In this document: positions 4,729 through 10,274 of the stretch, in pieces | How positions within the stretch are numbered: the stretch's first letter is position 1 | How the letters are laid out: each line of letters begins with the position of its first letter | Origin: Wenzhouxiangella sp. | Lineage (GTDB): Bacteria > Pseudomonadota > Gammaproteobacteria > Xanthomonadales > Wenzhouxiangellaceae | Direction of reading: 5' to 3' | DNA: 10,274 nucleotides | Assembly: GCA_007135355.1 (NCBI GenBank) | Contig: SLJA01000068.1 | Span: 1 to 10,274 of the forward strand | The notes under the pieces: model-generated | The model's database searches: none | Seen by the model: the letters and a program-made list of their open reading frames with translations, nothing else | Told to the model about the DNA's origin: nothing | Made by a program: the position numbers and the translations under genes

Positions 4729-7521
4729 TTGAACGACAAAGACCACAACAACAGGACCGACGCGGCGGATTCGAACGCATCGGGCATCACCGCGTTCGAG
4801 ACCCTGATCGACCAGGCGCGGCAAATCGAGGCCGGCGACGACGAGCTGCAGGACTGGCTGCAACTTGATCTGGGCCGCTTTCAACTGCTGCGTTTGCTCG
4901 GCCGGGGCGGCATGGGAATGGTTTTCCTGGCCCATCAACATCAGCCGGTAGAGCGCCAGGTGGCGCTCAAATTGATCCGACGTCGGGTCAGGAACTCAGA
5001 AAGCCTGGCGCGCTTTGATGTTGAACGCCAAGCACTCGCGCGCATGCAACACCCACATATTGCACAGGTCTACGATGCCGGCACCACCAGCGAGGGGCAT
5101 CCCTGGTTTGCCATGGAGTATGTCGACGGGGTGGCGCTCGACCATTACTGTCGCGAGCAGCGCCTGAACCTGGAGCAGCGACTCAGACTGTTCGTTCGTA
5201 TTTGTCGTGGGGTGGAACACGCCCATCAGAAGGGCATGATTCACCGCGACTTGAAACCCGCCAACATCCTTGTGACCGAAGTCGATGGCCTGCCCTTACC
5301 CAAGATTATCGACTTCGGCATTGCCACCAGCAGTGATTCGGAAGGCAACCGCAGCGCTTCGAATCGCGTCGGCACACCGCATTACATGTCTCCGGAACAG
5401 TTCGCGGAAGCGGAAGCCGGTATCGATACCCGAAGCGACGTGTATTCTCTCGGGGTCATTATGTTTGAGCTGCTGATCGATCAGCCTCCCATTCCGCGCA
5501 GCTCGTTTACCACCTATCGCACGCAAGACGAGCTGGCCAGTCTTTTTCACGCAGGCCCGCGCCGCCCATCGACACTGCTGACGGAATCGGGTGCCGGCGC
5601 TGATGACATCGCCCACCGCCGTCGTACCTCACCGCGGCGTCTGCGCCGTCAGCTGCGCAACGATCTCGACAGTATCGTGATGAGGGCACTGGCGCCTGTG
5701 CCTGACCAGCGTTACTCCACCGCCGGCGAGCTCGCGGCCGATATTGAGCGAAGCATGCGCCATGAACCGGTGGTTGCCATGCCGGCAAAGGCGGGTTACC
5801 AGGCACGAAAATTCATTCGTCGACATGCATTGGCACTGGGCAGCGCAAGCGCAATCCTGCTGGCCCTGGTTGTCGGTCTGGCCGCGGCCACCATGGGCAT
5901 GATCGAGGCGCAGCGTCAATTTCAGATTGCCGAACAACGACAGCAGGAGCTTGAATTGGTCACTCGCTTCCAGCAGGCCATGCTGCAAGAAGTCGACCCC
6001 CAGGCCATGGGCGAGGGCATGCTTGAGGCTTTCTCACAGCAGTGGCAAAGCGGCCTGGAGCGAGAAGGCCGGGACCGGCAAATCGCACAGCAGGCGCTGG
6101 CGGAAGCCCAACAGCACGTCAACACCACCGACCTCGCCCGCCAAATCTTGTCGTCATTCGTTCTTGAACGTGCAACCGAGTCCGTGGAGCGTGAGTTTGT
6201 CGGACAGCCGACCCTCCAGGCCCAACTCTATGAGTCGATTTTTGCCGTGTACAGGGCCATCGATTTCCGCGCGGCACTGCCGGAACTGGCTGCCAAGATC
6301 CTGCGCTTGCGCACCGAACTTTTCGGCGGCCAAGCGGCCACCACCCTGGAAGCCAGCCTGGACCTTGCCTGGGCCTATTACCTGACGAATGACCTGAATC
6401 AGGCCGAAACCAGGCTATTGGCAATACTGGAGCAGCTGGATCCATCGCAAACCGAGCAACGGCCCTTGCTGATCCGCGCCTCCAACGATCTGGCAACCGT
6501 GCAGGTTGATCAGGGTCAGCTCCAGCAGGCGCTTGAGCGGGTTCGAGAGAATGTCTCCAGGGCAGCCGCTTGGCTGGGCCCTGATGACGAGACCACCATT
6601 CAGACCACTAGCATTGCCGGATTTGTCCATGCCAGGGCCGGTGACGTCGAACAGGCGCTGGAGTATTTTGAACAAGCCCTGGCGGCCATGCGCCGGACGC
6701 TGGAACCCGATAATCCTCGTATCGGCCGCGCCTTGCTCAATATTGCCTCTGCCCTGGGCCAGCTTGGCCGTCACGCCGAAGCGTTGGAGATCGACCAGCA
6801 AATCGTCGATTTTTTCTCCGCGACCCGCGGCCGGCGCAGCTCGGATACCTTGCGCGCGATGAGTAATATGGCCAACAATCTGGCTGCCTTGCAGCGCGGT
6901 GAGGAAGCCATTCGCCTGCTGGTGGAAACCAGCGAGTTGGCAACCGAAGCGCTGGGACCGAATAACCCGCAGACGCTGCGTACCCGGCTTAATCTCGGCA
7001 GCATCCTGGCCCGCCAAGGCCGCCGCGAAGAGGGCCAGATCATCCTCGAAGATGTTGCCGAGCGCAGGTTGGCGCTGTTCGGACCCGACCACCCCGAAAC
7101 CCTGAGCGCGCAGGAGGTGCTGGGCAACATCATGCTTGATCGAGGTGCTGCCGAAGCCGCCCTGCCCCTGCTGCAAACCGTCATGGAGCGCCGCTCAGCC
7201 TTGTTCGGACCGGACCACGCGCAGACCATACGGGCGAACTACTTGTTCGGCCGCGCGCTCCTCGATACCGGGCAAGCCGGCGCCGCCGAGGTCAAGATGG
7301 AACAGGTGACTCTGCACTATCAGGAGCAGCTGGGGCCGCAACACCGTCTGACTCTGGACAGTGCGCTGCACTGGTATCGAGCTCAAATCGCGTTAGACCG
7401 AAGGGATGAAGCGGCCCGGGTCAGAGCCGACCATCTAGCACCACTCACCGCGGACGGCGCAGTCAATGGCGACCACCCGGAGCTGGTGCGTCGGCTGGCT
7501 GAAATCGATCAGCAGCATTGA
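4729..7521 (+). CDS. Transmembrane Ser/Thr protein kinase with kinesin-light-chain-like TPR array
   Basis: The 930-residue product is a Hanks-type kinase. It has a glycine loop (G-R-G-G-M-G at 58-63), the ATP-binding Lys81 in V-A-L-K, Glu99 as a candidate salt-bridge partner, the catalytic loop H-R-D-L-K-P-A-N (172-179), D-F-G (195-197), a Ser/Thr-rich activation segment, S-P-E (221-223) and Asp237 in D-V-Y-S. All catalytic residues are present. A basic insert (296-311) occurs before the last lobe. One membrane segment (about 366-389) follows K-F-I-R-R-H, so positive-inside topology puts the kinase in the cytoplasm. A Gln/Glu-rich helix (about 390-450) leads into TPR repeats with an L/F-G-P landmark every 42 residues (616 to 868), predicted periplasmic. 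The start is a TTG at 4729: an in-frame stop lies upstream at 4678 and the next in-frame ATG falls inside the glycine loop. It follows dolP by 19 nt. Domain calls are firm; ligand and substrates are unknown. Confidence 0.93.
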   Translation: MNDKDHNNRTDAADSNASGITAFETLIDQARQIEAGDDELQDWLQLDLGRFQLLRLLGRGGMGMVFLAHQHQPVERQVALKLIRRRVRNSESLARFDVERQALARMQHPHIAQVYDAGTTSEGHPWFAMEYVDGVALDHYCREQRLNLEQRLRLFVRICRGVEHAHQKGMIHRDLKPANILVTEVDGLPLPKIIDFGIATSSDSEGNRSASNRVGTPHYMSPEQFAEAEAGIDTRSDVYSLGVIMFELLIDQPPIPRSSFTTYRTQDELASLFHAGPRRPSTLLTESGAGADDIAHRRRTSPRRLRRQLRNDLDSIVMRALAPVPDQRYSTAGELAADIERSMRHEPVVAMPAKAGYQARKFIRRHALALGSASAILLALVVGLAAATMGMIEAQRQFQIAEQRQQELELVTRFQQAMLQEVDPQAMGEGMLEAFSQQWQSGLEREGRDRQIAQQALAEAQQHVNTTDLARQILSSFVLERATESVEREFVGQPTLQAQLYESIFAVYRAIDFRAALPELAAKILRLRTELFGGQAATTLEASLDLAWAYYLTNDLNQAETRLLAILEQLDPSQTEQRPLLIRASNDLATVQVDQGQLQQALERVRENVSRAAAWLGPDDETTIQTTSIAGFVHARAGDVEQALEYFEQALAAMRRTLEPDNPRIGRALLNIASALGQLGRHAEALEIDQQIVDFFSATRGRRSSDTLRAMSNMANNLAALQRGEEAIRLLVETSELATEALGPNNPQTLRTRLNLGSILARQGRREEGQIILEDVAERRLALFGPDHPETLSAQEVLGNIMLDRGAAEAALPLLQTVMERRSALFGPDHAQTIRANYLFGRALLDTGQAGAAEVKMEQVTLHYQEQLGPQHRLTLDSALHWYRAQIALDRRDEAARVRADHLAPLTADGAVNGDHPELVRRLAEIDQQH

Positions 7522-7607
7522 CGCGGCAGTTTATCCGTTACAAGCCGCTCCACGGATGGGCCGCGGCAAGTATCGCTGGAGTTGCGACTCCCGTTCGATA
7601 ACGCCCG
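7522..7607 (+). other. Convergent intergenic gap between the kinase gene and pgpA; weak hairpin only
   Basis: This 86-bp gap is where transcription from both sides meets. It holds one short perfect hairpin, GGAGT-TGCG-ACTCC at 7578-7591 (5-bp stem, 4-nt loop), and a weaker possible pairing of GCGGC (7523-7527) with GCCGC (7544-7548). Neither is followed by a T-tract on either strand, so an intrinsic terminator is not supported; termination may be Rho-dependent or absent. Confidence 0.35.
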
Positions 7608-8096
7608 TCAAGGCAACCAGTAAAGCAGCGCCCAAAGCGGCACCAGGGCGTAAACGGCTGCCAGCACGTCGTCAATCATGATGCCAAAACCGCCGCCCAG
7701 CTTGCGGTCCAACCAGCGAATGGGCCAGGGTTTGAGGATGTCGAACAGACGGAACAAGACCAGTGCCGCCAGCCACCACGCCAGCTCAAACGGCACAAAC
7801 AACAGCACCAGCCACATGCCGACGAACTCATCCCAGACGATGCCACCATGATCATGCACGCCCAGTCGGGTTGCGGTTTCGCCACATAGGTAAATACCCA
7901 CGAAAAAAGCGCCGACGACCACGACAAAACCAATCCAGAGCGGCAAGGCCACCAGCGGCACGGCGAACACCAGTGCGGCCAGGCTGCCAACCGTACCCGG
8001 CGCCTTGGGGCTGAGCCCGCTGCCCAGGCCGAAGGCCAGGAAACCGGTTGGGGTGGCCAGCGCCACCTGTCGCGTTTTCGCGGGCTTAGTTTCCAA
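7608..8096 (-). CDS. pgpA: Phosphatidylglycerophosphatase A
   Basis: PgpA removes the phosphate from phosphatidylglycerophosphate to give phosphatidylglycerol, at the inner membrane. Numbered from a TTG at 8096, the 162-residue protein (E. coli 172) shows all family signatures: G-S-G-L-S-P-K-A-P-G-T-V-G-S-L (25-39), H-D-H-G-G-I-V-W-D-E-F (81-91), R-L-F-D-I-L-K-P-W-P (116-125) and G-G-F-G-I-M-I-D-D (135-143). Hydrophobic stretches lie between them. The start is uncertain. The frame stays open to an ATG at 8156 (182 residues) and has another at 8138, but these would overlap thiL by 71 or 53 nt, and the extra residues do not resemble PgpA. The TTG places the first signature at the distance from the N-terminus seen in E. 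coli, overlaps thiL by only 11 nt and has GGGA five bases upstream. It is the last gene of the rib-nusB-thiL operon, as in many Gammaproteobacteria. Confidence 0.92.
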   Translation of the reverse strand: METKPAKTRQVALATPTGFLAFGLGSGLSPKAPGTVGSLAALVFAVPLVALPLWIGFVVVVGAFFVGIYLCGETATRLGVHDHGGIVWDEFVGMWLVLLFVPFELAWWLAALVLFRLFDILKPWPIRWLDRKLGGGFGIMIDDVLAAVYALVPLWALLYWLP

Positions 8097-9045
8097 AGTG
8101 GTCCCAGCCGCTGCGTGTGGATTTGAACAGGCTACCATCGGGGCGCGTGCATTCAATGCCTTCCCGGTCGACGATGCGCCCGATCTCGGTCAGACCCAGA
8201 CCCGTCTCGCCCAGCGCCTGGACCAGTTCGGGCACGTGCTCGGCGGCGGCCGTCAGCAACAGCTCATAGTCATTGCCGCCGGCCAGCTGCAGCCGCCAGC
8301 GTTCATCGTCCTCCGGCATCGCCTGGCTGAGAGCGGCGCTGGCCGGCAGCGACGAAAGTTCCAGCTCGGCACCCAGATGCTCGGGGAGCAGGTGCGCAAG
8401 GTCGGCCAGCAGGCCATCGGAGATATCGATCATGCAGCTCACGCGTCCGGCCAGGATTCGCCCTGCCGCCAGGCGCGGTTGCGGTCGCCGCAGGCGCTGT
8501 TGCAAATGATCGCCGGCCCGATCACCCAGTCTGAGCGCGGCCGCGGCATCGCCCAGGGTGCCGGTGACCAACACGCGGTCGCCAAGCCGGGCGCCATGAC
8601 GACGCGTGATCCGATCCGGCTCGACCTCGCCGATCAACTGCACGCCCAGGTTGAGCGGCCCGGCGGCCAGGTTGCCGCCGATCAGGTGGGTGCCGCTGGC
8701 TTCTGCCAGCCCGAGGAAGCCGTCGAGAAAGGCGTCCAACCAGTCTGAATCGGCCTCCGGCAAGGTCAGGGACAGCAAAGCCCAGCGCGGACTGGCGCCC
8801 ATTGCCGCCAGATCGCTCAGGTTCGCCGCCAGGGCCAGGTGGCCAACATCAGCCGCCGGCCAATCAACATGGAAGTGCCGGTCCGCGACCAGCGAATCGG
8901 TGGTCGCAACCTGGGCCAGTCCGGATGACGGCAAAAACACGGCCGCGTCGTCGCCGACGCCGACCAGCAAGGCCGGATCAGGATCAGTCAGACGCGCCCG
9001 GATGCGCGCGATCAGTTCGAACTCAGTCGCCTTGCCGCTCGACAT
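8086..9045 (-). CDS. thiL: Thiamine-monophosphate kinase
   Basis: ThiL phosphorylates thiamine monophosphate to thiamine diphosphate with ATP, in the cytoplasm. From the ATG at 9045 it has 319 residues, as usual for the family. The N-terminus E-F-E-L-I-A-R-I aligns with E. coli ThiL. The metal/nucleotide motifs follow: V-G-V-G-D-D-A-A-V (28-36), T-T-D-S-L-V (48-53), N-L-S-D-L-A-A-M-G-A (75-84), L-I-G-G-N (121-125) and I-D-I-S-D-G-L-L-A-D-L (206-216). The third of these usually reads G-G-D in E. coli-type ThiL but is G-G-N here. A more upstream ATG at 9090 would add 15 Cys/Trp-containing residues unlike the family and deepen the overlap with nusB, so it was rejected. The chosen start overlaps nusB by 23 nt, with no clear Shine-Dalgarno, suggesting translational coupling. 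The stop overlaps the pgpA start. Confidence 0.95.
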   Translation of the reverse strand: MSSGKATEFELIARIRARLTDPDPALLVGVGDDAAVFLPSSGLAQVATTDSLVADRHFHVDWPAADVGHLALAANLSDLAAMGASPRWALLSLTLPEADSDWLDAFLDGFLGLAEASGTHLIGGNLAAGPLNLGVQLIGEVEPDRITRRHGARLGDRVLVTGTLGDAAAALRLGDRAGDHLQQRLRRPQPRLAAGRILAGRVSCMIDISDGLLADLAHLLPEHLGAELELSSLPASAALSQAMPEDDERWRLQLAGGNDYELLLTAAAEHVPELVQALGETGLGLTEIGRIVDREGIECTRPDGSLFKSTRSGWDHFGN

Positions 9046-9499
9046 CGCGTTCGACCCGGCGCACCTGGTCGGCCAAGCGGTCCAGCACACCGTTGACGAA
9101 GGTATGCGCCTGCTCGGCCCCGAACCGATGACTCAGCTCGATGGCCTCGTCGATCACCACGCGATGCGGGATCTCGAGATGATGGATCAGCTCATTGGCG
9201 CCAAGGCGAAGAATGACCCGCTCCATCTGGTCCAGGCTGGCATCGACCCGCTTGACGTAGGGCCCGACCGCCTCGTCCAGTTCATCACGGCGGGCGACCA
9301 CTTCGCGCACCAGGGTTTCGAAATAATCCTGGTCGACGCCATCGAAGTTCTGCTCTTCGGTGAACTGACGGATAATGGCGGCGGCGGAGTCGTCGTTGAG
9401 CTGCCACTGGTACAAGGCCTGCAGTGCCCGCCGCCGCGCACGCCGCCGCGGTTCGAACGGGTTACCGTTGCGCTTGCCGCCTGCCGGCCCCCTAGCCAC
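9023..9499 (-). CDS. nusB: Transcription antitermination factor NusB
   Basis: NusB binds boxA RNA together with NusE (ribosomal protein S10) and promotes antitermination on rRNA operons. The 158-residue protein (E. coli 139) is longer at the N-terminus, with a basic Gly/Arg-rich leader before the conserved R-R-R-A-R-R-R-A-L-Q-A-L-Y-Q-W-Q-L (residues about 18-34). Later hallmarks include Y-F-E-T-L-V, the helix with R-V-I-L-R-L-G-A-N-E-L, and I-D-E-A-I-E-L-S-H-R-F-G followed by F-V-N-G-V-L-D near the C-terminus. The start is a GTG at 9499, supported by a GGAG seven bases upstream, and it overlaps the ribH stop by 8 nt. The family and the operon position between ribH and thiL are both firmly conserved. 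Confidence 0.96.
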   Translation of the reverse strand: MARGPAGGKRNGNPFEPRRRARRRALQALYQWQLNDDSAAAIIRQFTEEQNFDGVDQDYFETLVREVVARRDELDEAVGPYVKRVDASLDQMERVILRLGANELIHHLEIPHRVVIDEAIELSHRFGAEQAHTFVNGVLDRLADQVRRVERDVERQGD

Positions 9500-9956
9500 G
9501 CCCGATCTCCGCGCGCAAAGCCATCATCTCAAGCGCCGCCAGGGCCGCCTCGCGACCCTTGTTCTTGCGCTCCGGATCGGCCCTTTCCAGCGCCTGCTCG
9601 CCGTTCTCCGGAGTCAACACACCGAAGGCTACCGGCAGGCGCGCCTCCAGGGCGACCTGGCCGAGGCCGCGCGTGCACTCAGCACTGATGAAATCGAAAT
9701 GCGCCGTCTCGCCGCGCACCACGGCACCCAGCGCGATCACTGCGTCATACCGGCCGCTGTCTGCCAGCCAGCGCGTGGTCAGCGGCAACTCGAAAGCGCC
9801 AGGGACATGGACCAGCGTGATGTCGCTGACCCCATGTTCTTCCAGCGTGGCGCGGCAGCCTCGCCACATCAGCTCGGTCACCGAGCGATTGAAGCGGGCC
9901 AGCGCGACCGCCACCCTGCGTCCCTGGCCGTCCGGCCGACAGTCCATCACTTTCAT
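9492..9956 (-). CDS. ribH: 6,7-dimethyl-8-ribityllumazine synthase
   Basis: RibH condenses 5-amino-6-ribitylamino-uracil with 3,4-dihydroxy-2-butanone 4-phosphate to lumazine, the penultimate step of riboflavin synthesis. The 154-residue protein has the family length and motifs: A-R-F-N (20-23), V-P-G-A-F-E-L-P (51-58), A-L-G-A-V-V-R-G-E-T-A-H-F (75-87) with His86 as the expected catalytic histidine, P-V-A-F-G-V-L-T (108-115) and N-K-G-R-E-A-A (132-138). The ATG at 9956 lies 6 nt after the ribBA stop. A GGAG is present but 14 nt away, so initiation probably relies on coupling to ribBA; an in-frame ATG at 9947 is an alternative start. The stop overlaps the nusB start by 8 nt. Together with ribBA it supplies both the substrate and the condensing enzyme. 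Confidence 0.97.
   Translation of the reverse strand: MKVMDCRPDGQGRRVAVALARFNRSVTELMWRGCRATLEEHGVSDITLVHVPGAFELPLTTRWLADSGRYDAVIALGAVVRGETAHFDFISAECTRGLGQVALEARLPVAFGVLTPENGEQALERADPERKNKGREAALAALEMMALRAEIGRG
9507..9510 (-). promoter_or_regulatory. Shine-Dalgarno of nusB
   Basis: GGAG on the minus strand (9510 to 9507) lies 7 nt from the GTG at 9499. It lies inside the ribH coding end and decides the non-ATG start of nusB; no ATG in frame is better placed. Confidence 0.6.
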
Positions 9957-9962
9957 GCGTTT

Positions 9963-10274
9963 TCAGGCGTCTCCTTCCGGCAGCAGGTATTCGACAATTT
10001 CCAGCCCGAACCCGTCCAGGGCGTGCAACCGGCGTGGCGCACCGTAAACCTGCATACGCTTCACCCCTAGCTCGGCAATGATCTGCGCGGCCAGACCGTA
10101 GCTGCGCAGCTCGCGTGCGGCGCGGTCACGCCCGCCGGCGGCCGAGGCGTCATGTACCGCCTTTTGCAGCCCGTCCAGACGGCTCTGGTCGTCCTCATCA
10201 TAGCCCAGCACCAGGGCCAGACCGCGACCGCGGCGCGCGATGTCGGCCAGGGCGGCGTCCAGCGGCATGCCAAA
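9963..10274 (-). CDS. ribBA: RibBA/RibB C-terminal part: degenerate GTP cyclohydrolase II-like domain (cut by the window edge)
   Basis: The last 103 residues are visible; the frame is open through base 10274, so the ATG at 10268 is internal and not the start. The piece ends like the cyclohydrolase II half of RibBA: R-E-L-R-S-Y-G-L-A-A-Q-I-I-A-E-L-G-V-K-R-M, then a P-R-R segment, G-F-G-L-E-I-V-E-Y and a stop. The preceding part resembles D-A-A-L-A-D-I-A-R-R-G-R-G-L from that fold. However, the usual Q-E-G-R-G-I-G-L and D-T-V-E-A-N motifs, needed for GTP hydrolysis, are missing; where the first should be, the sequence reads L-G-Y-D-E-D-D-Q-S-R-L. The gene is therefore probably the RibB-with-degenerate-RibA type, whose active function is dihydroxybutanone phosphate synthase (N-terminal, off the window). 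It is the first visible gene of the rib-nusB-thiL-pgpA operon. Confidence 0.85.
   Translation of the reverse strand, partial: FGMPLDAALADIARRGRGLALVLGYDEDDQSRLDGLQKAVHDASAAGGRDRAARELRSYGLAAQIIAELGVKRMQVYGAPRRLHALDGFGLEIVEYLLPEGDA

Noticed and set aside
2775..4790. Long minus-strand open frames at 2775-3674, 3467-4129 and 4032-4790
   Set aside because: They are antisense to lppC, yraN and dolP, lack ribosome binding sites and known motifs, and reflect the codon use of the sense genes.
7578..7591. Intrinsic terminator between the convergent operons
   Set aside because: The hairpin has only a 5-bp stem and no T-tract follows on either strand; kept only as a weak structure in the intergenic entry.
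9046..9090. An upstream ATG at 9090 as the thiL start (334 residues)
   Set aside because: The 15 extra residues do not resemble ThiL N-termini and would deepen the nusB overlap to 68 nt.
8606..9688. A 360-codon open frame on the plus strand across thiL, nusB and ribH, and a 247-codon one at 8005-8748
   Set aside because: Both lie antisense to three well-conserved, unambiguous genes, have low-complexity Arg/Pro/Ala-rich translations with no recognisable domain, and are typical shadows of GC-rich coding DNA.
9957..10274. FMN riboswitch upstream of ribH
   Set aside because: The only space between ribBA and ribH is 6 nt; any riboswitch would be ahead of the operon, outside the window.

Overview
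The window is a compact, GC-rich bacterial chromosomal segment with eleven complete or partial protein genes plus one cut at each end. No stretch over 300 bases lacks a gene; the largest gap is 86 bp (7522-7607). The two conserved blocks, rsmI / lppC-yraN-dolP and ribBA-ribH-nusB-thiL-pgpA, are typical of Gammaproteobacteria. The high GC content and the large TPR-type Ser/Thr kinase suggest a Xanthomonadales, Wenzhouxiangella or Chromatiales-like lineage. That placement is inference from gene content and order. No rRNA, tRNA, CRISPR array, insertion sequence or phage gene was seen.

Left part, minus strand (1-1765): the start of a probable polysaccharide deacetylase gene (cut at the window edge), a YugP-like membrane zinc metallopeptidase, and rsmI (16S rRNA C1402 2'-O-methyltransferase). 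rsmI is divergent from the plus-strand cluster across a 67-bp gap.

Middle, plus strand (1833-7521): an envelope cluster of lppC/lpoA (outer-membrane lipoprotein, predicted activator of a penicillin-binding protein), yraN (overlapping lppC by 4 bp), dolP/yraP (double-BON lipoprotein) and, 19 bp further on, a 930-residue transmembrane Ser/Thr kinase whose C-terminal half is a kinesin-light-chain-like TPR array. In E. coli diaA lies between yraN and yraP; here it is absent. The kinase at the end of this cluster is the most unusual content of the window. Its predicted topology places the kinase in the cytoplasm and the TPR array in the periplasm, on the same side of the membrane as the two lipoproteins.

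Right part, minus strand (10274-7608): the 3' end of ribBA/ribB with a degenerate cyclohydrolase II-like domain, then ribH, nusB, thiL and pgpA. The intervals are very short or overlapping (6 nt gap, then overlaps of 8, 23 and about 11 nt), so this is one operon for riboflavin, antitermination, thiamine diphosphate and phosphatidylglycerol functions. It converges on the kinase gene, with no convincing intrinsic terminator between them.

The strongest non-coding observation is that four neighbouring genes (deacetylase, metallopeptidase, rsmI, lppC) each have a -10-like hexamer 6 or 7 nt upstream of an ATG and no Shine-Dalgarno sequence. This layout predicts leaderless mRNAs. By contrast, dolP and nusB carry clear GGAG ribosome binding sites.
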